A stretch of DNA of 35,708 nucleotides from Gemmatimonadales bacterium (GCA_007695225.1 REED01000121.1:1-35708); one strand, 5' to 3'. Numbered from the stretch's first letter, positions 25,433 through 32,457 are shown. Numbers and translations are program-made. Notes: generated from the sequence alone by a model not told the origin.

Positions 25433-26839
25433 ATGTCCCACGCCAGCGATCCCCCCCTCGAAACCGTCGACGACCTCATCATCGGCACAGGACAGGCCGG
25501 CAAACCCCTGGCCGGGGCGCTGGCGGAGGCCGGCCGCTCGGTGGCCATCGTGGAGCGGGACCGGGTGGGGGGGACCTGCGTTGTCCGGGGATGCACCCCC
25601 ACGAAGACCATGGTGGCCAGCGCCCGTGTGGCCTACATGGCCCGGCGAGCCGGGGGATACGGGATCGACACCGGAGCGGTCTCGGTCTCCGTGGACATGC
25701 ACCGGATCCGGGAGCGGAAGCGCACCATCGTGGACGAGTGGAGCGGGGGAAGTCGAAAGGGACTGGAACGCCACGAGACGCTGGAGCTCATCGAAGGCGA
25801 AGCCCGGTTCGTGGAGGAGCGCACCGTGGAGGTCACCCACCCCGATCGGTCCAGCCGCCGGATCCGGGCGGAACGGGTCTTCATCAATGCCGGTGCCCGC
25901 CCACGGGTCCCCGATCTTCCCGGGCTGGGGGAGATTCCATACCTCGACTCCACCTCCATCATGGAGCTCGACCGGGTCCCTGAACACCTGGTGGTGCTGG
26001 GCGGAGGGTTCATCGGTCTCGAATTCGGCCAGATGTTCCTCCGGTTCGGGTCCCGGGTCACGGTGCTGGAACAGGGCCCCCGCCTGGCCCCCCGAGAGGA
26101 CGAGGACATCTGCGAAGCCCTGGAAGCGATCCTCACGGAGGAAGGGATGGTGATCCGCACCGGGGCCCGGGCCGTCCGCGTCGAGGCCGCCCCCGACTCC
26201 GGTATCCGGATCCACCTGGAGGGAGGCGGCGACCCCGTCGAGGGAAGCCATCTCCTGGTGGCCACCGGCCGGACTCCCAACACCGAGACGCTGACGCTGG
26301 AGGCCACCGGCCTCTCCTCCGACTCCAGGGGCTTCGTTCCCGTGAATGACCGCCTGGAGACACCGGTCGAGGGAATCTGGGCCCTGGGAGATGTGGCGGG
26401 CTCGGCTCCCTTCACCCATGTGGCCTACGACGACTTCCGGGTGGTCCGGGAAAACCTGCTGAACGGGGGAGGGGCCTCCACCGCCCATCGGATCTCCACC
26501 TATACCGTGTTCCTCGACCCCCAGTTGGGGCGGGTGGGGATGTCGGAAAAAGAGGCCGCAGAGGCCGGGTACGACATCCGGGTGGCCACCCTCCCCATGG
26601 CCCGGGTGGCCCGGGCCATGGAACTGGACGAGACCCGAGGCGTGATGAAGGCCGTGGTGGATGCCGAGACCGACCGGATCCTCGGAGCGGCGATCCTGGG
26701 GATCGAGGGCGGGGAGATCGCGGCCGTCCTGCAGGTGGCCATGATGGGGAAGCTTCCCTACACCGCCCTCCGGGATGCCGTCATCTCCCACCCCACCCTG
26801 GCGGAGTCGCTGAACAACCTCTTCGCGGGGCTCGATTGA
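25433..26839 (+). CDS. MerA-like pyridine nucleotide-disulfide oxidoreductase
   Basis: A 468-residue flavoprotein. The FAD site IIGTGQAGKPLA starts at about residue 16. The redox disulfide is Cys49-Cys54 in GGTCVVRGCTPTK; the NAD(P)H site is VVLGGGFIGLEFG. The second FAD motif is GIWALGDVAGSAPFTHVA, and the dimerisation end holds ISHPTLAE. It lacks both the N-terminal metal-binding domain and the C-terminal Cys-Cys pair of mercuric reductase, so mercury reduction is unlikely. The general disulfide-reductase role is clear, the substrate is not. The ATG at 25433 gives a normal start; the frame upstream to 25349 is not conserved. No merR or other mercury genes are nearby. Confidence 0.88.
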   Translation: MSHASDPPLETVDDLIIGTGQAGKPLAGALAEAGRSVAIVERDRVGGTCVVRGCTPTKTMVASARVAYMARRAGGYGIDTGAVSVSVDMHRIRERKRTIVDEWSGGSRKGLERHETLELIEGEARFVEERTVEVTHPDRSSRRIRAERVFINAGARPRVPDLPGLGEIPYLDSTSIMELDRVPEHLVVLGGGFIGLEFGQMFLRFGSRVTVLEQGPRLAPREDEDICEALEAILTEEGMVIRTGARAVRVEAAPDSGIRIHLEGGGDPVEGSHLLVATGRTPNTETLTLEATGLSSDSRGFVPVNDRLETPVEGIWALGDVAGSAPFTHVAYDDFRVVRENLLNGGGASTAHRISTYTVFLDPQLGRVGMSEKEAAEAGYDIRVATLPMARVARAMELDETRGVMKAVVDAETDRILGAAILGIEGGEIAAVLQVAMMGKLPYTALRDAVISHPTLAESLNNLFAGLD

Positions 26840-26847
26840 ATGTTGGG

Positions 26848-27102
26848 ATCGTCCCCTCCGGTGGTGAAACGAAGCCGCCCTTCCAGGGCGTGGACCGTGA
26901 TGGGCCCGGGTGCGGAATGCTCCCGAAGCTACCCACCGGGCCCGCGAACGATGAGGGTGACCCGGAGAGGGCCATCCTTCACCAGGGTGCGGGCCGTCCG
27001 GCCCTGCTCGACCTCGACCCCGGCTCGGACCATACGCGCCCGCTCCTCCTCGAGGCGAAAGCGAAGGGGGTCCCCGGAAAGGGGGCGCTGTATGGATGGC
27101 AT
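26848..27102 (-). pseudogene. Cupin-domain protein remnant: in-frame TAG and lost 3' end
   Basis: Starts with ATG at 27102 behind AGGAG. It encodes about 57 codons (MPSIQRPLSG..., TARTLVKDGPLRVTLIVRGPGG), then TAG at 26929-26931. In the same frame it continues LREHSAPGPITVHALEGRLRFTTGGDD, a typical cupin barrel half with the metal-binding EH and the PITVHALEG strand. After GGDD the frame runs into the antisense of the flavoprotein end, so the second half of the barrel is missing. Two independent lesions mark it as dead. It lies 79 bp after the Fe-S carrier gene on the same strand. Confidence 0.72.
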
Positions 27103-27181
27103 GGAAGACTCCTGGGACTGGGGATGTGCTCTCGGGGGTGGATCCTGACTCCGGGGAGCTCGAGGGCCCGTCACCCCCACC

Positions 27182-27547
27182 TCAGCAGGCGCGACCGCCC
27201 GCCCCCCGGGGATGCCGGAAAGCGAACCCCTCTCCCATTCCCGGGGAATCCACGTAGTCCACCTGGAGCCCGTCCAGTCCCCATGCGCTGGTGGGATCCA
27301 TGAAAATCCGGATTCCCGCTCCCTCCATCACGATGTCATCCGATTCGGGAAACTCCTCCAGGATGAGGCCAAATTGCATGGGAGCGGAACACCCCGCTCC
27401 GGTGTGGCCGGAGATCCGGAGGCCGCCCTCCTCCAGCAACTCCTCCTCCTCCAGCATCTCCCTGACCTTCGCCACCGCAGCAGCGGTGAGATGGACGCGG
27501 GGAGGGGCCAGCGTGGGTTCAGGAGCTTCCGATTCGAGGACCGACAT
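27182..27547 (-). CDS. A-type iron-sulfur carrier-like protein (HesB/IscA fold)
   Basis: A 121-residue protein of the HesB/IscA family (LTAAAVAKVREML, then GGLRISGHTGAGCSAPMQFGLILEE, then a C-terminal block MDPTSAWGLDGLQVDYVDS). Cys53 in GAGCSAP matches the first conserved cysteine. The usual C-terminal CGCG pair is replaced by GMGEGFAF, and the only other cysteine is the last residue, Cys121. So cluster binding, if any, must use a different ligand set. It may be a scaffold or a diverged relative with lost function. The start ATG has GGAGC 10 bases upstream. Neighbours on the same strand are an SDR gene and a broken cupin. Confidence 0.82.
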   Translation of the reverse strand: MSVLESEAPEPTLAPPRVHLTAAAVAKVREMLEEEELLEEGGLRISGHTGAGCSAPMQFGLILEEFPESDDIVMEGAGIRIFMDPTSAWGLDGLQVDYVDSPGMGEGFAFRHPRGAGGRAC

Positions 27548-27611
27548 GGCGCTATGCTCCGATTGGAGGGCTCGCCGTGGCGAGGGCCCAGGGGTTCGTT
27601 GAACGGGGAGG

Positions 27612-27640
27612 GGCTCCCCCCCTCTCCAACCCGGGGAGCC
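27612..27640. repeat. Hairpin between SDR and Fe-S carrier genes
   Basis: GGCTCCCC pairs with GGGGAGCC around a 13-base loop in the 136-bp gap. There is no T tract on either side. It could slow transcription or stabilise mRNA ends. Confidence 0.35.
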
Positions 27641-27667
27641 GCCTGGGGGTTCCCGGCGGCCCCTCTC

Positions 27668-27686
27668 CTTCTTCAACAGCCTCCTA
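27668..27686 (-). repeat. 19-nt stop-codon-linked repeat, copy 2
   Basis: On the minus strand this reads TAGGAGGCTGTTGAAGAAG, and TAG is the stop codon of the SDR gene. It is identical to 16394-16412, with the same phase relative to a stop codon. Sequence beyond the 19 bases is unrelated. Confidence 0.7.
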
Positions 27687-28445
27687 CCGGCTTCGGACCC
27701 TTGCCAGGCCGCCGTCCACACCATAGACCTGGCCGGTAACCCAGTCATGGGCCGGATCCAGGAGCCATTCCGCCAGAGAGGCCACCTCGTCGGGCCGACC
27801 CAACCGGCCCAGGGCATGAAGGGCTTCCGACGCCTCCCTTCCCGCCTTGGAGGAGGTGATGCGTTTCGCGAGGGGGGTGTCCACCAACCCCGGCGCCACG
27901 GCATTGAAACGGAGGCCCCGACCGGCGTAGCTGGCCGCCGCCGCCCGCACCAGTCCCTCCACCCCCGCCTTCGCCGCTCCGATGGCCTCATGGCCCGTGA
28001 GGCCCATCTGCGCGGCAGCCGTGGAAAAGAGAACGATGGACCCGGCGCCCTTCATGTGTCGGGCCGCTCCCCGAACGACGTGGAAGGCACTCTCCAGGTT
28101 CAGGGCCAGCGTCTCACGGAAATCCTCTGGAGAGGTGAGATGGGCCGGACGGATGAGGATGGAGCCCACGGCCAGCGCCATTCCGGTAAGGCGTTCCTCC
28201 CCCTGGGCCACCTCCCGGACAAGGTCGTCCACCTCCTCGGACCGGGTGACATCCACGGTTGCCGTGGTCACTCCCGTTTCCCTCGCCAGCTCCGCCAGGC
28301 GCTCCTCACCCCGGGCCGCCGCCACCACCGCCGCACCTCGTCGGACGAGTCGCCGCACCAACGCCTCCCCGATGCCTCCGGTCCCGCCGAAGACCAGGAA
28401 CCGGTGTCCAGCCAATGAGCCGTCGCTCCCCTTTTCCTCCGTCAT
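27684..28445 (-). CDS. Short-chain dehydrogenase/reductase without catalytic tyrosine
   Basis: A 253-residue Rossmann-fold SDR. The nucleotide site is GGTGGIGEA (20-28). The NAG-like strand is replaced by LAVGSI, Asn116 is kept, and Ser141 sits in VLFSTAAAQ. The YxxxK motif reads IGAAK: Ile155 replaces the tyrosine while Lys159 remains. The tail AVAPGLVDTPLAKRI and YGVDGGLA is classical. Without the tyrosine, normal alcohol/ketone chemistry is doubtful; similar HEAI-type sequences form a known divergent subgroup. The stop TAG starts a 19-nt element shared with the copper monooxygenase gene. It is divergent from the SLC13-type transporter. Confidence 0.85.
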   Translation of the reverse strand: MTEEKGSDGSLAGHRFLVFGGTGGIGEALVRRLVRRGAAVVAAARGEERLAELARETGVTTATVDVTRSEEVDDLVREVAQGEERLTGMALAVGSILIRPAHLTSPEDFRETLALNLESAFHVVRGAARHMKGAGSIVLFSTAAAQMGLTGHEAIGAAKAGVEGLVRAAAASYAGRGLRFNAVAPGLVDTPLAKRITSSKAGREASEALHALGRLGRPDEVASLAEWLLDPAHDWVTGQVYGVDGGLARVRSR

Positions 28446-28474
28446 TCCATCACCTCTTCACCTGTTCATCACGA

Positions 28475-28506
28475 GAAGGAACCCGTACCTCGAAGGAACC
28501 CGCACC
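28475..28506. repeat. 17-bp-spaced direct repeats in a divergent promoter region
   Basis: GAAGGAACCCGTACC (28475) and GAAGGAACCCGCACC (28492) are direct repeats 17 bp apart. A looser third copy (GAAAGAACCCCTGACC) occurs near 28546. They lie in the 172-bp gap between the SDR and transporter starts and could bind a regulator. Confidence 0.5.
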
Positions 28507-28617
28507 CCGAGGGCCACGGCCCAGCGAGCCCGAGGGCCTTGGTCACGGAAAGAACCCCTGACCTGGAGCAGGGATCCGGTCCCTCCCCCGGGCATTTCCG
28601 GACCGTTACCATGGGGC

Positions 28618-30393
28618 ATGACCAGTGACCAGCTTCTCATCTTCGGGGTCCTTGTTGTTACCCTGGCCCTCTTCGTCTGGGGAAAGTGGCGATACGATCT
28701 CGTGGCGCTCCTCGCCCTACTGACCGTCACCCTTCTCGGGATCGTCCCTTGGGGGGAGGCCTTCCTGGGCTTCGGACACCCCGCCGTCATCACCGTGGCT
28801 GCGGTGCTCATCGTCGGGAAGGCCCTGGCCAACTCGGGACTCGTGGGGCTCCTGACGCGACAGCTCTCCCGGGTGGGAACCCGCATCACCGCACAGGTGA
28901 GCGCGCTTACCGTCCTGGTCGCGTTCCTTTCGGCGTTCATGAACAACGTCGGGGCCCTGGCCCTCCTCATGCCGGTGGCCGTTCGCATGGCCAGGAAGAA
29001 CGAGCGTCCTCCCTCCCTCTACCTGATGCCCCTGGCCTTCGGCTCCCTCCTGGGTGGGCTCGTCACCCTCATCGGGACGCCCCCCAACATCATCATCGCC
29101 ACCTTCCGGGAGGATACCACGGGCGCTCCCTTCCGGATGTTCGACTTCGCCCCCGTGGGGCTGGGGGTCGGTTTGGCCGGGGTCATCTTCGTCTCCCTCC
29201 TGGGATGGCGGCTTCTTCCGAAGCGGGAGGGGCAGGCGAGTCGGGATGAGCTCTTCCGCACCGGGGAGTACCTCACCGAAGTCCGGGTCCCCGAGGACTC
29301 CCCCATGGTGGGGAAGTCGCTGGAGGAGGTGGAGCAGGAGGCCGGAGGAGACGTGGTGGTGGCCGGACTGATCCGGGGGGAACAGCGCCGACCGGCTCCG
29401 GTGGTGTTCGAGCGGATCCGCGCCGAAGACATCCTCATCGTGACAGCCGACAGCGACACCCTGAAGGAGTTCGTGGAGGAGCACCGGCTGGAGTTCGCGG
29501 AGGAACGGGAGTTGGACGAAGCGATCCTGGGCTCGGAGGACGTGGACCTGATGGAAGTGGTGGTGACGCCCAACTCCCGTCTGGCGGGGCGGAACCCGAA
29601 GGCCCTCCGGATACGGGGGAGCTTCGGCATGAATATCCTGGCCGTCGCCCGACAGGGGGCACGCATGAAAGAGCGCATCGCGGACATCCGGTTCAGGGTG
29701 GGCGACGTGCTCCTGGTGCAAGGACCCAGAGCCGCGCTCTTCGATGCGGTTCCCAGGTTGGGGCTCCTCCCCATCGCGGAGCGGGACCTGAGCGTGGGGG
29801 ATCCTCGTCGGATGATCCTTGCGGTGGGGATCTTCGGCGTTGCGGTGGCCCTGGCCGCACTTGGCATCCTGGGAATCCAGATCGCGTTCGTGGCCGCGGC
29901 GGTGGCCGCGGTGCTGGCGGGACTCGTCAACCTCGATCAGGCCTATGGGAGCGTGGACTGGCCCGTCATCGTCCTCCTGGGTGCCATGATCCCGGTGGGA
30001 GAGGCTCTGGAGAGCACGGGAGCCGCCGCCCTGGTGGGAAATCTTCTCCTGGAGGTCTCCGCAGGGGCTGCCCCGGCGGTGTCGGTGGGTGCCGTGCTGG
30101 TGGTGACCATGCTCCTCTCCGACATCATAAACAACGCCGCTGCGGCCGTCCTCATGGCTCCGGTGTCCCTGGCAATCGCCGCCGGACTCCAGGCTTCCCC
30201 GGATCCCTTCCTCATGGCGGTGGGGCTCGGTGCCTCCTGCGCCTTCCTCACACCCATCGGACACCAGTCCAACACCCTGGTCTTGGGACCCGGGGGATAC
30301 AGATTCGGAGACTATTGGCGGCTCGGGCTTCCCCTGGAAGTGGTTATCGTAGTGGTGGGGATCCCCCTGATCTTGTGGGCATGGCCGCTCTGA
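28618..30393 (+). CDS. SLC13/ArsB-NhaD-type transporter with two RCK_C domains
   Basis: A 591-residue inner-membrane transporter. The first half has about five hydrophobic helices, including AFMNNVGALALLMPVA and IGTPPNIIIA, the NNxG-type motifs of the ion transporter superfamily. The middle (about 215-375) holds two RCK_C/TrkA_C regulatory domains (LTEVRVPEDSPMVGKSLEEVEQ; DLMEVVVTPNSRLAGRNPKALR). The second half repeats the fold with LSDIINNAAAAVLMAPV and LTPIGHQSN. Members carry anions such as sulfate, dicarboxylates or silicate, or citrate with Na+; the substrate is not determined. The start ATG at 28618 is chosen because helix one follows at once; the long frame upstream overlaps the SDR gene. 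A candidate 6S RNA follows the stop. Confidence 0.88.
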   Translation: MTSDQLLIFGVLVVTLALFVWGKWRYDLVALLALLTVTLLGIVPWGEAFLGFGHPAVITVAAVLIVGKALANSGLVGLLTRQLSRVGTRITAQVSALTVLVAFLSAFMNNVGALALLMPVAVRMARKNERPPSLYLMPLAFGSLLGGLVTLIGTPPNIIIATFREDTTGAPFRMFDFAPVGLGVGLAGVIFVSLLGWRLLPKREGQASRDELFRTGEYLTEVRVPEDSPMVGKSLEEVEQEAGGDVVVAGLIRGEQRRPAPVVFERIRAEDILIVTADSDTLKEFVEEHRLEFAEERELDEAILGSEDVDLMEVVVTPNSRLAGRNPKALRIRGSFGMNILAVARQGARMKERIADIRFRVGDVLLVQGPRAALFDAVPRLGLLPIAERDLSVGDPRRMILAVGIFGVAVALAALGILGIQIAFVAAAVAAVLAGLVNLDQAYGSVDWPVIVLLGAMIPVGEALESTGAAALVGNLLLEVSAGAAPAVSVGAVLVVTMLLSDIINNAAAAVLMAPVSLAIAAGLQASPDPFLMAVGLGASCAFLTPIGHQSNTLVLGPGGYRFGDYWRLGLPLEVVIVVVGIPLILWAWPL

Positions 30394-30547
30394 GAGGCGG
30401 GGGTGGGCCTGCCATGGGACCGGAACTGCTGTCCCCGACGATGTCACCGCCAAGAGAACCGCCGCTGCAGCGCATCTGCGCCGCCCGGTCCCCGGTGACC
30501 CTCCCCACCAACCCCGAGCAGGACCGGTCCATGGAACGGCACCTCTC
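30392..30547 (+). ncRNA. ssrS: Candidate 6S RNA
   Basis: The 205-bp gap before the cyclo-ligase gene folds as one long rod. The closing stem is GCC/GGC (30407/30538), CCATGG/CCATGG (30412/30529), ACCGG/CCGGT (30419/30524) and CTGCT/AGCAG (30426/30517). A central bubble of 12 and 17 unpaired bases follows (30431-30442, 30500-30516). The upper stem is GTCACCG/CGGTGAC (30443/30493), then ACCG/CGGT (30458/30486), ending in GCGC-ATCT-GCGC (30470-30481). GAGAGG/CCTCTC (30392/30542) may extend the base. Closing stem, central bubble and terminal stem are the 6S architecture that mimics an open promoter. In proteobacteria 6S RNA lies just upstream of ygfA, the same gene as here. The fold was made by eye; transcript ends are not known, and the promoter would lie in the end of the transporter gene. 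Confidence 0.6.
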
Positions 30548-30564
30548 CTCTCCCCCCTTCCCTC

Positions 30565-30589
30565 CCCCCGAGTCCACTCGCGTCGGGGG
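30565..30589 (+). promoter_or_regulatory. Hairpin covering the cyclo-ligase ribosome site
   Basis: CCCCCGA (30565-30571) pairs with TCGGGGG (30583-30589) around 11 bases. The right arm is the only Shine-Dalgarno-like sequence (GGGGGA) before the GTG at 30599. It may limit translation or act as a 3' end for the candidate RNA upstream. Confidence 0.4.
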
Positions 30590-30598
30590 ATCCGAGCC

Positions 30599-31255
30599 GT
30601 GACGGACAAGGATCCCCTGGCCCCCCGAGGACCCGCCGAGGTGGCGCACTGGCGGAAGGAGGTCCGGGAGCGGCTGATCCGGGAGCGGCTCGTCATGGAT
30701 CCCAAGACACGGCAGCGCTACGGGGAACGGATCGTCCACGGCTTTCTGGAGGCCGTGGGCGAGATCCGGGGGCGTACCATCAGCGCGTTCCGCCCCATCC
30801 AGGGGGAACCGGACCTGACACCCTTCCTCGAGACGCTCGCCGCACGGGGGGGGCGCTGCGCCCTCCCCGTGGTGGTGGGGGCGGGAAAGCCCCTGGTGTT
30901 CCGGGCCTGGACCCCCGGGGACCCTCTCGAACCCGGCGTCTGGGGGATTCCCGTCCCGCCGGCGGACGCACCGCTCGTGATCCCGGAGGTGGTCATCGCC
31001 CCGGTGGTGGGCTTCGACCGGGCCGGATACCGCCTGGGATATGGCGGAGGGTACTTCGACCGGACGCTGGCGGCCCTGGGGCCCGGGGTTCGGTTTCTGG
31101 GGGCCGGATACTTCCGGTCCGCCCTCCCCACCATCCACCCCCAGCCCCACGATGTCTCCATGGAGGTGGTGGTGACCGAGGCGGGGATCGTCCGGGCGGG
31201 GTATGGCGTCTTACCTTCGGTGCGGGTTGGAGGTGAAACGCACCTGCCCCCCTGA
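30599..31255 (+). CDS. 5-formyltetrahydrofolate cyclo-ligase
   Basis: A 218-residue enzyme of the MTHFS family (E. coli YgfA), which converts 5-formyl-THF to 5,10-methenyl-THF with ATP. The N-terminal LRKE-like part (HWRKEVRERLIRERL) and the substrate loop FRPIQGEPDLTPFLE are visible. The glycine-rich nucleotide motif GYRLGYGGGYFDRTL (about 145-159) is the family signature. It starts with GTG at 30599. The C-terminal tail after DVSMEVVVTE is about 30 residues longer than in E. coli. It converges with pheA (34 bp between stops). A candidate 6S RNA is directly upstream. Confidence 0.92.
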   Translation: MTDKDPLAPRGPAEVAHWRKEVRERLIRERLVMDPKTRQRYGERIVHGFLEAVGEIRGRTISAFRPIQGEPDLTPFLETLAARGGRCALPVVVGAGKPLVFRAWTPGDPLEPGVWGIPVPPADAPLVIPEVVIAPVVGFDRAGYRLGYGGGYFDRTLAALGPGVRFLGAGYFRSALPTIHPQPHDVSMEVVVTEAGIVRAGYGVLPSVRVGGETHLPP

Positions 31256-31289
31256 TTCGCCGCCGGCTCCCGGCGTCGCGGCCGACAGA

Positions 31290-32204
31290 TCACCCCTGCA
31301 GCGCCGCCGGAAAGCTCCCCAGCACCCGGAAGGCCGTGGTCCCCTCCGCCGCCGATTCCAGGGCCTTCTGAAGGTGAACGTCCCCCGCTTCCCCGCGGAG
31401 CTCCAGAAGAAATCGGTAGCACCACGGCTCTCCGGCCGGGCGCGACTCAATCCGGGACAGATCGACGCCGTATTCCGCGAAGGGCAGAAGGACCCGAACC
31501 AGGGCTCCCGGCTGATCCACGAGTTCCAGGAGAACCACGGTCCGAAGGCTGCGACCTTCGTCGAAGTCCGGTGATTGGGTAGGGTCTCCCTCCCGTTGCA
31601 GGAGATAGAACCGGGTCTGGTTGTCGTCCCGGTCCTGGAGGTCGGCCGCCAGGATATCGAGCCCGTAACGCTCTGCCGCACCCCGGGGCGCGATGGCGGC
31701 CACCCGTGGGTCTCCCACCCGGGCCACTTCCATCGCCGCCCCGGCGGTATCGTGCACGGGGATGGCCTCGGCGTCCCTGCGGGCCCGGAGATACCGAAGG
31801 CATTGTGCCAACGCCACGGGATGGGAAAGGATGCGGTGAACCCTGTTCTCAGAGGCCCCAGGGACGCCCATGAGAAAGTGGCGGATGGGGAGGATGACTT
31901 CCGCCGTGATGATCAGCCCGCCCTCCACCAGCACGTCGTGGGATCCCTGGACGCTCCCCGCCAGCGTGTTCTCCACCGGAAGGAGGCCCAGGTCCGCGTC
32001 CCCACCCCGCACCGCCTCCCCCACATCGAGAAAGGTTCGACGGGGCAGGGGTTGGGCTCGGCCATTGAAATGCTGAAGGATGGCCTCCTCGCTGAAGGCT
32101 CCATGCTCGCCCTGGAAGGCCACGATGGGTTCGTCCCCGCCCGACTTCATCCCTGTCTCCGAGATGAGGCGCACCGACATGAGATCCAGCTTCTGTGAAT
32201 CCAT
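31290..32204 (-). CDS. pheA: Prephenate dehydratase
   Basis: A 304-residue monofunctional enzyme converting prephenate to phenylpyruvate for Phe synthesis. The catalytic PDT domain (about 25-205) has AFQGEHGAFSEEA, LLPVENTLAGSV and the catalytic TRF (Thr197-Arg198-Phe199 in DNQTRFYLL). The ACT domain (about 220-300) carries LLELVDQPGALVRVL and ESRP (253-256), the Phe-binding site for feedback inhibition. No chorismate mutase domain is fused. GGAGGAG 6 bases upstream of ATG 32204 fixes the start. Control is at two levels: allosteric Phe binding and the attenuator directly upstream (32262-32457). Confidence 0.95.
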   Translation of the reverse strand: MDSQKLDLMSVRLISETGMKSGGDEPIVAFQGEHGAFSEEAILQHFNGRAQPLPRRTFLDVGEAVRGGDADLGLLPVENTLAGSVQGSHDVLVEGGLIITAEVILPIRHFLMGVPGASENRVHRILSHPVALAQCLRYLRARRDAEAIPVHDTAGAAMEVARVGDPRVAAIAPRGAAERYGLDILAADLQDRDDNQTRFYLLQREGDPTQSPDFDEGRSLRTVVLLELVDQPGALVRVLLPFAEYGVDLSRIESRPAGEPWCYRFLLELRGEAGDVHLQKALESAAEGTTAFRVLGSFPAALQG

Positions 32205-32261
32205 CTTTCTCCTCCGGGTCCGTGGTCTGTGATCGGGCACCGGAGAGGCCAGGGGCGCCTA

Positions 32262-32297
32262 CAAGAAAAGGCGGCCCGTGGTCTCCCACGGGCCGCC
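32262..32297 (-). terminator. pheA attenuator terminator
   Basis: Read on the minus strand: GGCGGCCCGTGG, loop GAGA, CCACGGGCCGCC, then TTTTCTTG. The 12-bp stem is perfect. It stands between the leader peptide and pheA, 58 bp before the pheA start, so it stops transcription before the gene unless it is prevented from forming. Confidence 0.92.
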
Positions 32298-32363
32298 CGT
32301 TCGGATGAGAAGCGTCGGTCCCTACCGCCCGCCACTCTCCCCACGGCCCATGGGATGGGTCGT
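32285..32363 (-). promoter_or_regulatory. Mutually exclusive attenuator helices (protector and antiterminator)
   Basis: On the minus strand, ACGaCCCAT (32363-32355) pairs with ATGGGcCGT (32351-32343) around CCC: the protector (1:2) hairpin. The next arm CCCATGGGCCG (32354-32344) alternatively pairs over 11 bp, one of them U-G, with CGGCCCGTGGG (32295-32285), the 5' arm of the terminator: the antiterminator (2:3). ACG is the codon right after the last Phe codon, so a ribosome stalled on Phe codons breaks 1:2 and frees region 2 for 2:3. A fast ribosome lets the terminator form. Confidence 0.82.
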
Positions 32364-32420
32364 AAAGGAAAACGCGAAGGCGCAAAACGCGAAGGCGAAG
32401 GACCGGGTCATCTCGTTCAT
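32322..32420 (-). CDS. pheL: Phe-rich leader peptide of pheA attenuator
   Basis: A 32-codon reading frame starting ATG at 32420 (another in-frame ATG at 32423 and at 32411). Residues 8-19 read FAFAFCAFAFSF: six phenylalanines in twelve codons, using TTC and TTT. It ends with TAG 24 bases before the terminator arm. Its position between a promoter-like sequence and the terminator, and the fit of the RNA helices to the Phe codons, match the E. coli pheL mechanism. No clear Shine-Dalgarno precedes 32420; GAACGAG precedes the ATG at 32411, which would still keep every Phe codon. Confidence 0.9.
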   Translation of the reverse strand: MNEMTRSFAFAFCAFAFSFTTHPMGRGESGGR

Positions 32421-32427
32421 CATCAGA

Positions 32428-32457
32428 AGAATGGTTCAGCGTTCCACGTCACGTCAA
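32428..32457 (-). promoter_or_regulatory. Predicted pheL-pheA promoter
   Basis: On the minus strand TTGACG (32457-32452) is followed after 18 bases by CATTCT (32433-32428), a -35/-10 pair with a strong -35 and a weak -10. The expected transcript start falls at or just before the leader ATG, so the leader may be translated with little or no 5' UTR. Confidence 0.55.

Noticed and set aside
25433..26839. Mercuric reductase (merA)
   Set aside because: The C-terminal Cys-Cys pair and metal-binding domain are missing and there are no mer neighbours.
16923..26931. TAG reassigned to an amino acid in this organism
   Set aside because: Two genes have in-frame TAG, but at least five intact genes end with TAG at the expected length, so general reassignment does not fit.
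26836..27303. + strand frame of 155 codons after the flavoprotein
   Set aside because: Proline/arginine-rich sequence without pattern; the minus strand holds the cupin remnant.
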